From the NCBI RefSeq assembly GCF_032854445.1, contig NC_088295.1:73996028-74060027 (forward strand): a stretch of 64,000 bases of DNA, read 5' to 3'. This stretch comes from Liolophura sinensis. Its lineage: Eukaryota; Mollusca; Polyplacophora; Chitonida; Chitonidae. The notes below the pieces were generated by a model that saw nothing but the letters and a program-made list of their open reading frames with translations, was not told the origin of the DNA and did not search any database. A program made the translations under genes and the position numbers. Shown here in pieces: positions 29,266-43,500 of the stretch. The stretch's first letter is position 1, and each line of letters begins with the position of its first letter.

Positions 29266-32200
29266 CTTGCGTGTTCAATGTTACACCTAAGTTTTATTAT
29301 GTTTTGAGAAAGGTTGTGATTTTTATGCCTTTTTGGGGTATCGGGGAGTGTGTGTCTTTTGGAAACCAGTCTTAAGCTCGCTCAGTGTCGAAGGGATACT
29401 CAATTAGCATAAGCTTAAATTAAGTTTAATTTCAAATTAAAATCATTGCTATGCATTTTACAAGGTACATCGTGTATGCATGCGCAAGTACAAGATTGGG
29501 ACATATATCTAATCGAATACAGGTGAAAGTTAGAGGGAAAAGGGATCTGTTGTATATGTATGGAATTGCAACGACGAGCTTTATCAGAGCCGAAAACTAA
29601 CGCTCAGCACCTGAATGAAGTTTTTAGTTTCCTCAGATTAATTCCATGAAGGATTTAAAAGCTTGTCGTTTCAAATCAACAGCATAATTGTCTAAAGTAA
29701 ATATTAGTTTTAATGCTACATTTTGGTATCATTCAAAGTTTAAATGTTCAACAAAGTTAGCGTTTTTCCCTCGAGTTTGAATATTTTCTTGCAGGAATGG
29801 ATTTATGCGAATGTATTACTGGGATTTCAGCTTGGGATGTTTTAGAGCTGCTGGATACAATATCGGGTTACTCACAAGCCGGCTCTATAACATTTTCAGA
29901 TAGGATAATACGCGCGATCACTGCTGTGTTATAACTGCAACACAGCTATCTGTCCCAAATGAACGCACGGATAGCCTGCCGGCATGTTAGATGTTCCACT
30001 AGACTAACATTAATAGCAGCCTTGTAAAATAGTACATATAATATTTATTTGCGGTGTGAGTTGCAACAGTATTTGTATACTTGGAAATCATAATTATACG
30101 GTATTTCCATGATGCATCATAATCTATCTGCTTTGTTTAGCATTAGGCGCTGAAAAGGAAACAAGATATCAAATAAAAAATAGAAAGAGAAATAAGCTGA
30201 ATGTGACATCTGAAGCACACGGTAAGAAAGGCAGTGAAAAGTAAACAAATGATGTGTTTGTGTCGAATGTTAACACGTCCAGGCTGAATTCCTGCCTTAG
30301 GATACGTGCTTTATGCTCGGTAATCTTAGGTGTCATGTAGGCTTTTTAAATCAATTTGTTGTGTCATTTTTCCTGGTAGAAAACATACCGCTTTAAATCA
30401 CATAGGCATGAAAATGCAAACCTAAGAACGTAAAGGTGTGAAGAGAAAAACATTTTATAACTGTTAACTAATTTTAATGTATGTTTTAAATATTTTGCCC
30501 CCCACCCCCCTGGCAAACGCTTTATTTTTAATTTAGAACACTTGTTACCGTGTGTTTAATATGTGTGAAGATAGGATTCATAAGGTGGCCTCAGAAGACT
30601 GGTGTACAGCCGGCAGGTATGGGTCAGTAACGTCAGCAAGGTTAGATTCTTAACCAAGATATATACAAGTCACCACAATTATTAAAGCAAGTCAAACTAC
30701 GGTCTGACTTTGTACGTATGTTTGCGCACTACTTACGCCAATTGGGTTGAACCATGATGTTAAATATACCTTACAGCATTGTGTCTGATAATCTGTAACC
30801 GAGGACCAGAAAATTTGTCGTCAAGGAAGCGTAAAATGTTAAGTTAACCTGGGCACTGTGAAATTATAAAAATGACCCCGTGTGTAAAACTGCCAACACG
30901 TAGAAGATACACTCAGATAAAAGTACGCTAATATTACCTTCAAATATATACGTGTGGTATGATAGCTTTAAACCAAGCGTAAAGTAATACCGTAACGTTT
31001 ACATTTGAAATCTTTGAAATATTAATGCTGCATATATTCATACGCAAGTTCTTCAAAAGTGACAAAGATTTGAATTCATGCCAGTTTAGTGTTTGCATTG
31101 TTCAGCCATATGTATATGAGGTTCAGGAGCTCCTTTAATTTGTTTTCCGCTCGGCTAACGTAAGCAGTACAACTGGTGATAACAATGGATAATGACGATA
31201 ATAATTCACATTGTTACTTCCAACTTCCCAAACCCATTATCTCTTGGGAAACAATACTGATGGTAATTCAGTTGGTCATTTCTTAAAAATTATCGGGGTT
31301 GTTTCATCAAAGGTAATACATGGACAATCCAACGTATAGAAACGGAAATTTGCTTTGACAAAAAGGTGAGATCAAACACACATTAAACAATTAGGCAATG
31401 CCTTAATTCTGTAAAGCTTAAAAACGCACAACTTACATTGCAGTTTAATTCACCATCATCTTCATTTTTTTCATTCGCTGCTTCACTACATTTTTGTAAG
31501 ATCTTTGTTCCGAAATATTTTAGGATTTTTTGTGATACATGTAGTTTTTTGTGTTCATCATTATCAGGGTAGCGCTTGTGTTGTACATTGCTGCGCATGC
31601 TATCTCTAGAGTATGCAGGACGATAACTTAATTTGCCCGAATAACATAAACGAGATAACACACGCAGACCGTGCCGGTCACATTAGTTTTTTCAATACAT
31701 TCCTTTCACAGATATATGCGAGTTGGTTGCTTTGCACATAGACGGATTTTTGGAGTAAGAACATAAAAGTTTGTTATATTACACAAATAATAATTGTACC
31801 GCAGATTTACAAATTTATATCACATTTTTATTCATAACAAGATTTCAATTCAATCCTGAGAAAAATAATACATATTTTGTAGTGTTTTATAGGATTCTTA
31901 ATAATTATGGAGATCATTATTGCAGAATGTTTGAATGGGATTTGTGGAACACAGAAACATTTCTTTATTAGATTAGTGTTTAACGCTGTACTTAAGAATT
32001 ATTCACATATATGATGGAGGTCAAGTTTACAGCTGGAGAAAACACCAAGGGATAACAACGTGTTTCGTGTTGAGACAGCAGTTGCCGGGTTGTCGTATGC
32101 GGTCGAGTTCTTTTGGCCGATGTGCCAGGATATATGGTACAGACGCGCCACCACAAGCTGTCACACGACGGTTAATATGCACGCTGTAACTATTCGGATT

Positions 32201-35200
32201 CCTGTTGCAATGACTAAACATTCAGTGCCAGAAGCGAAGCCGACTCTGTTCAATATTTACAAGGCCAATATCACTCGGTTAACCACATCAAAATACAGCA
32301 AGTATCTCGGATTAGATTTTAAAAGAAAACGTAATCGTTCAGTTATATGACCACCTGGATATGATGGATGTTGAAGCACAAAACAGTTGATTCAAAGGCG
32401 CCAGATTCGATCAAAACTATGCGAAAATTCAAAATGTTGCAAGGTAATGGCGGACTGTTCCAGACAAATATCTCTTAAAAATGTAGGAAATATGTATGAA
32501 GTTGTATGTTTGGGAAAAAAATATACACAAGGGATACCTTGGTGTGTTTTGGAATTTTTCTTTCAGTTTGTTTGTTTGCAGTTTGTTTCTTTCCTGGCTC
32601 AACTAAAGAAGACTCCATGTACATTGCTGCCCTTTGCATGGCGTTGTCCCGGTGATGTTCTTAAGACAGTCGGCACCCGAACAAAAGGTTCTATTGGTTT
32701 ATTTAGAGTTACATAACGACTACCGGTAATTGCGAGTTCCACCAGCTGGATGACCTATCATCAGCGACAAGCTTTTATCAGAGAGGGGGAGTACACCCTG
32801 AACGACCTAAAACTTTGTCTATATGTCCCCAGTATGTGCATTTAATGCCTCTGGCACGTACCTTGGCATCTTTACCCAAAGACATTAACCTGGTGATGGC
32901 TATTGAGAGGTTACAGTGGCCATTCTAGACACCATTACCATCATCTAAATGTCCATTTATGTTGTCTTTGCGGCCATTTAGCATATCAAGATAACGTTTA
33001 AAAACTATCTATAGGCCTACTCTACTGACCGACAAAAGTCCCGTCAAAACACTCCGGGTCAGGTTGACCATGTCCAAAACACAGAACTTTTTCCAGATAA
33101 CATCTTTAAGAAAACATCCCTAGTAGGGCAGAGCATGGGTTTATATTCTACTTCGTTCTTTTTTTCAACCATTCCTTCTTTTGATCGCTATTAAAGTTCA
33201 GAAAAGCTTATTTTTATCATATTAATGAGCCAAGATTTAATATGTCGCGTTCGCACCGGGTTGGAATATAACTGAATGATTATCTGCATTATTGTATACG
33301 TCCATTGTATTTTCATCATTTTCATCTTATTATTTCCAAACCTAAAAACACGAATATTCAGACATCTATTTGATATACAAGGAAGTATATCAGCAGTTTA
33401 GAATGTTCTCTGATGAATACTGGATTAATTTTCCTTTCGCCAGACCATGGAGTATCACAAGATATCTTTAGGAAAATGGATGATTTTTTAGTCAGATTGG
33501 TGAATGTTAGCTACTTCTTACAGATGGATGGTAAATGATGATCAAGGGAGTGATAGCTGACTGTGAATCCTGACGGTCGTCAAGCTTTAGAGATTGGTCC
33601 ACGGAATCTTTTATTTAAATTTTTCCAGCAGTGAAACTCCATTGTTGGACGAAGGCCATAAAATGACATGCAATTAATGGAAGCGCAGTGACCAGCCCAC
33701 TGGCTATTGTCTCATGGTATCAGAATGGTGGGTGACGCTGGCCAAGGCTATGTCCATCAGATATTGCTTTCCTGAGTGGAGAACATAAAACTGTCAAAAG
33801 GTTCCAAAGGATTAGAAAGAACACCTGTCTCTAAGACGATGCTTTTCACAGTTTGGGCAGAACGATTTTTGGACTTTGAGGATGAGATTTTCTCGTCTTA
33901 AAAAGTTACTGCTTCATGTATGTAATTTTGCAAGTTCCGTTGGATAAGTTTGCCGTTTCCGAGATATCTATAAAAGCATGGACTTTCAGTGACATTAGAT
34001 GCACAATATGTGATATGTTTCTCTCTTTTATGGAGTCAGGCTGTGTGGTATCCGCATATTTTATGTAGCAGATGTGGAGATGATTACATACATGAGAAAC
34101 AGCGCGGAACTATGCAATGCAAAGAAGCTACATGGTTGAGATATGGCTGTATAATGAGTAAAAATATTTATGTCAGAACCTGTGCGTAACACACACAGCG
34201 ACACACAGAAGTCAATGTTTAGCAAGGTCTTAAAAACATTTTAATTTCTAAAAAAAGAAAGAAAAATAGCACGAAGATTGGCCAACAACTGAACGTATTC
34301 AGTGAAGCGTGCCGCCTTTGCCTCAAATGTTGTAAAATATTACGTGGACAGTCGGCAAATTAGAATCTTCAAAGAGAAAAGTTTCAGGTGATAAGCCTTG
34401 GGGATGTGATGAGACTAAATGGGTAGGCGTTGGAACTTTGCCCAGAGAAAGAGAGAAGGAGACCTAATGAAATAAAGCCAACAGTTCATAGTGTTTGCAA
34501 TTCAGTTACCTCAGATGCTGTTGTTATTTATTTTCCGTTAAACGCTCATCTAGTTCCATGCACGTTTCGGTCAAAACGTGTACGCTGAACATACCTTAAA
34601 CCTGCTAAATTAAAACGTATCGATGATTGCTGACGGTGGTGGAGGACTAGCGCCGGTGTTAAATCGGCATTTAAACGTGTAGAAGTGGACATAACTGTTG
34701 CGGTAATGGACATTACTTTGATGGTTATGCTGTCTAGGAGTCGAGTTAACATAACCATAGCCCCATATCCGGGGTTAATGTTTACCAAGGATTTTGTCTC
34801 ACATCATACTTTCCAGCTCACAGGATGCCATGATTTATACCTGCATAGACTTTAACTATCACAGTACTTACCTCCTGGTAGTTTTGTTCACTTACACGTG
34901 CATACTAGGACAGAAAAAGATTTTGCCGAAGAAAAGAATAAAATCTAACACCAATCTATTTCTGAAATCTTAAAATAATTCTACATTTATGCGCATATAT
35001 TGTTTTCGTGTTCACGTGCACATTCAAAACCGTCCGAGGTTTTTTTCTGCCATCCATCATAACAGTCTGTTTCGATGCATCCGTGTTTTGGCTACTGTTG
35101 TCAAGCCAAATGAAAGTAAATTGTAGGCTTCATTTGACAATTAGGGCTGTCCAGGGTAAGAGGTGGCTCGGGGCAGAGCCACAATTGCAGCATACAACAG

Positions 35201-36316
35201 AGCACTGGCAGGCCGCTATCCTGCGGAATTCCACTTTAACCAGTGTTGATCCTGCGCGATGCAGGGTGTGAAATATTGTCCCTTGACTGATCATTACAAT
35301 AAAAAGGTGATTAAGTCTGGATCGGAGCTTTCCATCCAGAAACAATGGTATTTATACATGTAATTTTCTGCCAGCTTTGTTAAAGCCCGACAACGTCAAA
35401 TTAGCTCAAATGATTAATCAAGCTTAGGAAATTGCTCCAATTCAAGATTGGAGTGAATTCTCTCTGTTAAACCTGAAAATAAAGTGCCCTCTCAGTGACC
35501 TATCACTTCCTCACTGAATTATGCACTATTCATGTGCAGTTACAGTTTAAATAAGCATACGTCCAAATTTTGGTCATTCGGATAACAAAATGAATTTTAC
35601 GGAGTAAACTTGCAATGCTCATGTTAGCTTTCTTGGAAGTAACACCACTTTTGGTAAGTTAAACACATGCTTGTTGTTTCTGCGAAGACTTCATCGTACC
35701 TACGATATATGGAAACCTGGGTTGATAAGATGACACTTAATACTTAATTTCTACTATAGAAGTCAAAGACATGTCAACACATTTGAACAGCATGGCAAAT
35801 TCGCAACGTGCAACTAGACAGAAAAATGTGGCTCGATTTTGAGAAGCTAGCGTGGATCTTTGTGTATATCATTTCATATCATTTGGATATTTATGTTAGC
35901 AAATCACACAGTTTGCTTTTAGTGCAAAACGATAATTACATGATATGTTTTGTATCAGACAACAGCAAAACAAAAAACAGTCCGTTCGATGCTTTCAATT
36001 CCAAACGCGTTGGGACAATGCATGTGCCTAATGGCTGGTATAGACTGCGTGCTTGTGTTTTCCCAGGAACTCACCTTGGAAGTGTTTTTTGTGCTGCATA
36101 CAGAACCACGCACGTGTATTCCAATTATGGTCAGTATTAACTTTTTGCGGAATCATTTACAAATTGCAATTAAATTGATGCTTCCTGTGGATCAACCGAT
36201 AGCCACCGACATCTCTCGCTTAGAGGCCCATGCCCTCTGGTGAGTGCGGGATTTAAACACCCGATCATACTTCATGTAATAATTCCCTCGTGGAGTTTTT
36301 GTCATTTGTACGCATC

Positions 36317-36340
36317 ATTAATTGACTAATTAAACACGTG
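36317..36340. promoter_or_regulatory. Candidate homeodomain-site cluster abutting an E-box
   Basis: ATTAATTGACTAATTAAA contains several overlapping ATTA/TAAT cores and is followed after two bases by CACGTG (36335-36340). The site shapes are read directly. Regulatory use is inferred. Confidence 0.3.
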
Positions 36341-39280
36341 TTGACGTACAACGCCTCAGCTGGTCTGCCAGATAAGTGCGCTGTCTGCAAATAGAGGACT
36401 ATCGATATCAACCTATCAACACGAGTTCATCAGATGCCGTGATTTGCGGCAAAGCACTCGTTACGCTAGGTGTGAAGAAATGGAAACCACCACGTCTAAT
36501 GTCAGATTATTTTTCCAGCTATGTTAGGGGAAATAATCGACAATTAATATGATCAGTCTACCGCCAATTCCCACAAGAGTCAATCCCTATGTACCCGCCG
36601 TCAATGATGTACCGTTCTTTTTTACAGTTACCTTATGTCGTTCCTGGAACACACGTCTATACCAGCGCGTGCGCATGGACAGTTAGCGATTGCACCTGCC
36701 ATTAACCAAGTTGCTGATTAATTTGTATCATTGTTTGTTTCCAAACTTCTGTTTTAGAAAGTGTACACCGCAAATGTGCAAAGGCTATTAAGTGTTTTAT
36801 CAGATAGGCTGCTAACGAAAGATCAGACAAGTCCATTGATGTGATCAATGTTTTGTGATTGTTGGAAAAGTGAAAGTGCTTGCTTTAATTGCTGTACATC
36901 AGGAGAAATCAAAACACCGATATGTCCTGGTGACATTTACAGACCCATTGCACGCAGCGCTAAAACATAATAAAAAAGTTATGAAAAGCTTTGAGAAGAA
37001 AAATCGTTCTTTTGAGTTCTAAGTATAGCCTGTTGAGGTTTTCTTGGCTAAGTTCCATATGCATTGGAAATCTGAAATAAAATTGTGAAACCAAGATAAA
37101 GCTACCCCTGCATTTTGTCGAGAGCCATAGATCCATGCCCTATATTGCCTGACAAACACAAACGATCTTTTTCAAAGTGTTCAGTATTCTCTACCGAATA
37201 CTTTCTGGAGAAATACGAATTTTTTTCCTAACAGGCATATGGGGCATGTTTGTGGGTTAAAATATTTTCCAGTATGTCCTTGAGATTAACTGGAGTATTT
37301 TTATCTTCTCTTACATGTATATACCTATGTTGATTGCCCTCAAGATTACTGTTTGCATATATGTAACAGGACTAGGTGTTACCTCGCTGGTTATCAATTC
37401 TGGTATAGTTTGAGTTATCCGTGTAATTATCTCTATTTTTGTTCTGATAAAAACAGCGATTACATTCTTATTTATCCTCATAAATATTCCCACGCATTTC
37501 TTATTTATGACCAGTATCGATGGTCCACACACACATGCTATAAAATAAGCATTTGAGGATACATACATATACAAAGCTTTGCTCTATACTCTTGCTACAC
37601 TTTATATGGAATACAAGTTTCTTATTGTATTCATAGTGTTTAGAGGGATTGGTCAATGCGGGGGTCCCTTTGGTTTACTTATCGAGATAAAATGGCTTTA
37701 TCAGCTGAGAATAGCAATCTTCGATTGGAATTTCATCTTACCACAACCATTCAATTTACATTAATTTTGACCGCTGTTGCCATAGTCTGCATCAGATATA
37801 CGATTACCATAACAAGTCCATTTCCTATTAACGACAGCTATAGACATATATGCGATTTGATCGACGTTTATCACATTTAATTTGCACCTTCTTGATGAAA
37901 CAATAGAATCACGCTGGGTCTTGGGTGGACTTACGATACTGACGTGTCCAAAAGTTATCTCAGATTACAGAATTGTATCACTTCATAAAACTGAAACGGA
38001 ACTTATCATTTGAGGTTAGCTCTTGCAGCTCCGTACACGCTGAGCAGTTAATTTTAGTAGTGGTTGCTTTCGCAAACTCTCAAACATCAACAAACTCCAT
38101 AAACACTTTTTTGTACTGCTGGAGTTGCCAGAATTTCTCTGAGTTAAGAAAATATAGTTATTGAAACTTTATAGCAGAAGACTACTTGTTCTGTCTGGCT
38201 ACTCGGTTCGTTCCCATAGACAGATGTCCAGACATCTTTAAGCGGGACATAAATTAAACATTGACGTGTACCTTTTCTAAAACGTATCTAACTTATTGAT
38301 CCGACTTGGCTTCCTGGGCGTGTAGCCATTGATCCCCTCCCCTGAATACAGTTGAACATTTAACACTTTGATCTTTTAAGTCACACCGCCTTTCATTCAT
38401 TCAGCTCAGCCGAGCATTTTTCACACGCCTGTAATCGGATGTCGCTGACCAGTGGCCGAGCTACTGTGCACAAACCTCCCAACGCCGTGGGTTCCACTAT
38501 CAGCACAATGTCCAATAACATGCGCAGTGAAAAGCTTACATCAATTATAGGAAAGATATTAAACATTTCCAGCCACTGTAATATTCATGTCGTGTGCGAT
38601 GCCATCTTTTGCAATAATTCTATTTAATATTTTGAAATTTGCCCAGCCACACAGGAAAATCTGTGTCAATGTAGCCGGGTAAACAGCAAGTATCACTTCC
38701 ATATGAGAACTGAAGCACAGTTTACCAGAACATAAATGTACATAGCATGTTGTTATGTCCCATAGCAGGACAATAGAAATATACAGCATAGCACACGTTT
38801 CTGTTAAATATCGCACGTTTCTTGCCTATGGCGATATCTTGTCAATTCCGCGTGTATCACCAGCCTACATGTAAACATAGCGTTATTTTTTCGCTTAGGC
38901 AATATACCTGTGTATTCATGAAAGTTATTAACAGGCTGTGAACTAATTATCATTGGGGAGTTGCTTTTTCTATCGTGCAACAAAAACAAGATAGAGCGTC
39001 ATGGGTAACAATAATGGCGTGTTTTAACGAAAAGTGCATACTATTAAATACACAGACCAAACTGGAACCATTTCGGACAGATGTGTATATTTTCTGGACA
39101 GGTGCACTAAGCCTTGGTTTTGCTCACTCTCTACATTTGGCAATATAACGCGATAGGTGTAGGTCCGTACACTAAAATAATTAATGCGTTAATTTTAACA
39201 AAAAGTATTTAACTGAACATAATATCCTGTTAGTTTAATAGAATCCTTATGTTGCATTAATAGAATAAGTGTGCTATGTT

Positions 39281-39298
39281 TAACAGAATATTCTGTTA
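39281..39298. repeat. 18-bp perfect palindrome
   Basis: TAACAGAATATTCTGTTA equals its own reverse complement. Partial relatives (GTTAGTTTAATAGAAT, ATAGCAGAATAA, TTTCTGTTAAAATTAAC) occur between 39175 and 39356, suggesting a decayed local repeat. Confidence 0.85.
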
Positions 39299-40470
39299 CA
39301 ATAGCAGAATAAGTTGTAGCATCACCCAGACAACAGAGTTTCTGTTAAAATTAACACATGCTGTTCTGCTATACTTTATGTTATGCTTATACCAACACAT
39401 CAATGTGGGGAATGTTCACACTCATCTACTGAAAATAGTTCCGAAATCAAAAGTAAAAAAAAAATTCTGAAATTAATCAGATTCAATTGATTTATGCTTC
39501 CTGATTTATCGCTTGTGAAATATTTCTCACCACCTTCATGGGTTTTGGTATAAATGTACATTAGTTAATATTTTACGTTTAAACTTCTAGGAAAATTCAC
39601 TGTGAAAATGTTAGCCACACGAAGTCCAAAATATATCAAGAATATTGACGTTTTCATGAAATGTAATCTGAAATTCCTTAAATAAATCATCACGCTCTGC
39701 AATATGTCTTAAAATACAAATTTCACAAACTATTTTTCATATTTTTAATGACATTTTACGTTTATTTTGATATTTTATGACCTATCAATAAAACTAAAAA
39801 TTATAAATTAATATGTAAATGGAAAAGATGTAAGCTTAGATTTGGTGATCCAGTTTTGGTGGCAAAAATTTTTCATTACACGTGTAAATGAGAGAGATTG
39901 ACCTATACAGGAGAAATAAAACGTTTTGTCACAGATCAATTGTTCTAGATCCATTCTTATTCTTTCTTCGGATTTGACTAGTAAAGCCACAATGGAAGTA
40001 AAATTTAAAGTAAGCTATAACCCTAAAGCACATTAACCAGTGCCTAATACATTATCTCTTCTATCATAAAAATTAAAAATATGTCCGAATTATATATACA
40101 TAAACAGCAAATAAAATGGACGATGTTTCTTGCTCTAGCCGATAAGAGACCACAGTCATATGTAATTTTACGTTTTATCGGGGCGACTGCTAATTTATAT
40201 GATTTTTTTGTATAGATATAAATCCTGGGTTAAATATGGAACAACAGAATTTGAACAGGATATTTGATGAGGATATCGGGTATTTTACTGTACATACCAA
40301 GGCTTTATTACCAAGGCGAGTATTCGATTACTTATAATTATTCTAAACTTATTGTACTACTCTTGTTTAAATTTCTCCAGTCATGTTATTCGTATGTTGT
40401 GTATGTGTTGCCCCATGTAGCTATATTTATCTATCTGAGAGTATATTAGTTTCACTCATTTACCCACTAA

Positions 40471-40536
40471 GTTTCCCCCCGCCATAATGCTGGCCGCCGT
40501 CGTATAAGTAAAACGTAAGTAAATCAAATAAATTAA
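40471..40536 (+). mobile_element. SINE family A, 3' end only
   Basis: GTTTCCCCCCGCCATAATGC, TGGCCGCCGTCGTATAAGTA and an AAATCAAATAAATTAAA tail. The ATTCTTGAGTACGGCG stretch is lost. It is the first SINE downstream of Lox5. Confidence 0.85.
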
Positions 40537-43500
40537 ACACACACCCTTGCATGAGATCGGGGGTGGATGGGAGGTGGTCAAGGATGATTTTAGGCTCTAT
40601 AGCACAATGGCCCTATGCATCTCACACGAAAAAGGAGTCCAGATTCAAGGTAACAGACGGTAAAATTTTGTGGCCAAAATCAGGTTTAAACAGCAAACCT
40701 GCTTGAAGATACAAGGGCGCGAAACGTTTAGGATGGTCATGGATACTGTGGTCAGATAATTGCCCCTGTCAGTAATAGATAGGCCTACAGAAGCTCAGTT
40801 ATTTATAGTCGACATAGGTAAATGGCGCATTGTTGTCATTTACTTATAATGACCGGATTACATTTCACTGGCTATCGGGGACACTTTGGTTGCAATGTTT
40901 GGAGGCTAGATTTTATCAAGTGAGACGCCATACGTTTTCTGACCAATGATATGGCCAGTCCACAAGCCGCTAACAACATACGGCTTTTCCGTTATTAAGA
41001 TTCAAAAGATAAGTGTTCCCACATGGATAGATAAGCCGTAAAGGCAAATCCGCAACTTGTTTTCACTATTTGTCCATTGATGGCATTAAAATATTTGGTT
41101 AACCTTTTGTGATGTCGGTGGTTAGATAACATTGGCTGATATAAACGAAATGCATTAAGACTTTAATGACACAATAGAGGCTAAGCGGGTGCACGTATCT
41201 TGCTGGAAAAGAACACGAAAAGACCAGTGGGTGATTGACTTATATGATGGGTATAAGAAAATATTTCAAAGCTTCCTAAATAATATTTCTGTCTTATTGT
41301 TGGCCTTACTTCACATCATAGTAACTTTTAACTATAGATCAACGTGCATAAAGAGCCTTATTATTGTTCATACGTTCGATACAATCTTTACGTTTTATTT
41401 AAAGACGCCGATATGGATAATGTACAGAAGGATATAAAGGTTTGAATGAGGCCGTATAAAAGAAGCTCTTTCTTCGTATATATGTGATCTAGTCTCAAAA
41501 TCCGTAAAATATGTAACAAAAAAAAAATACTAAAAGGTAAAAAAGAAAGGGGAAAACAGTGCATGCTTAAGTGTGCCTAAATATACGATAATCAATTTTG
41601 AATATCAAACGTTTTTATATTTACGTTGAACATTCGTTTATTATAGGCAAGGTAATGTAGGTGTATCTTTCATTCGCACGTTGTGATTCACCGGTCTTGA
41701 TTAACGGTCTAAACGGACACCTTGATCCGATAAGACACCTGTTTCACACCTTCTACCTTGACATAACTGTCACAAACATAATACAGGTCGACGGATGGGA
41801 TAGATAATTAATCACCGTAAGAATTATCGTCGGTGTAATCAGTGTACGTAATAATGCAGCCCATGTAGCTATCACTTGATGTTAACGTGTTAGACTACAA
41901 TCGTCTGATCTATAGAAATGTAATGTACAGTTATGACTGCACAACGACGTATACTTTGCATTTTCAAAAACTAACCCATTGCATAGCCTGAATATTAAAC
42001 ATAACTGCAGGCCAAGAAAACAAATATGTGCATGTGAACGTTCCACTTATTACGGCTTATTTTAGTACAGCTTACATCATGTAGGTCACAGGTGTTTCAA
42101 AACGGTTTATAACACACTGGACCTTTAGCGTTGGAAATTGAGAGTAGCTCTAATAATTATCATCACAGATAAAACATGAGCGTATAGGCTTACATAGCAA
42201 GTAAACATTTAAAACGAGACTCTTGTTAGCACACAACTACAATATGAATGTGGCTAAGTGTACATGTAAGTTGTAATGATTGTTATTTTTGTTTAGGAAT
42301 TAGGTGAAGATGGGTTACAAACATACCTTTAATAGTCAGCTGTAAACTCAGTTATGTTCCAGTGATGCATACAGATGACCTATAAGGTTACAGCAGTGCA
42401 AATAGAAGTTTCCAGAATTTCTCCTCACATCTTTGTAACTCCAGCGCTAATCTCCTATAATGTGCTAAGCCAATGTGCCCTGGGGGTGAGAACATCGTAT
42501 TAGCATAGAGAAATTAAACCAGAGGAAGCAAATCTATGTCTAAGAAGGATGTTAGAGTGACTATGGATAGAGAAAAACAATGCACTCACAGATTATGTGC
42601 TTTGATCAGGCTTGAGAGGTGGGGTAAAACACAATCAATTGCTCAGAGATTTGGATGTTTACTAAACCATTACTTTTTATAGACATAATAAAGAATGTAG
42701 TAACTTGCTGAAAGATTAACGGGATTATCTCTAAAGGGGATTTACAATGTGACAGGGAAAATATTTTCCCTGCATGGAGTGAGGCATATTAGCAGAGCAG
42801 GACTTCCGGAGTATTATGTACGGCTGGGTGCAGGTGATCAGATTATCTCTTTTGCCTCAAACCTTTACTTCAATGATAAAGAAATTCGCCGTATAACAGA
42901 ACAGTATAAAGGCACATATTAGCAAGATTAGACTAAACAGAAACAGAGCAATCCATTAAGAATGCTACATACAATTTTATTTTTTAATAAAAAGTCTAAA
43001 GCGGTACTGTGGATCACTTGATTTGTACCACCAGTTTTATGGGTGAAGGAAACTGAATAGGCCATCGGATAAACCATCATACGAACTATTGCAATCAATG
43101 TTTTCCATCTTATCACTCACGGATTCCAATGAACTACACCATTTTAAGGACAATTTTCCTTTTGTTATTTAGGTCAATTTGCTATTGACAGGCTTATTAT
43201 TGAACAGATTTTAAAAAGTAAATACATTTTTTTCCAATTTTTGGAACCCAAATCGGCTGATGTCCGAAAAAATTCAAACATCTTTTACCGGAAAAATTAT
43301 AAACTATGCAAACCAACAAGTTGTACAATACGGCATAATTTGTTAGGTAATTATATGTAACTAATCCTATATGATCATCCTATGAAAAGCTTTTACAACA
43401 GACTGTAAACAATGTATAGATATATATTTATTTATTCTGTGACAGTTGATAAATAGTGAAACTAGAAATTGATATGAACAGGCAGAACGTTAGAGCTCGT

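Larger units (their letters stand above)
29266..40470. other. 11-kb gene-free, SINE-free 3' flank of Lox5
   Basis: I see no homeobox, YPWM exon, SINE or minisatellite. There are only scattered chance openings of under 115 codons. Notable short signals are a TAAT cluster with an E-box (36317-36340) and an 18-bp perfect palindrome (39281-39298). Next to a Hox gene such clean DNA is a reasonable place for enhancers, which is inference only. Confidence 0.5.

Noticed and set aside
39061-39090. Minus-strand KWFQ codons that resemble homeodomain helix 3
   Set aside because: The following residues are FGL rather than NRR, and no homeodomain precedes it. No second homeobox was found anywhere in the window by eye.
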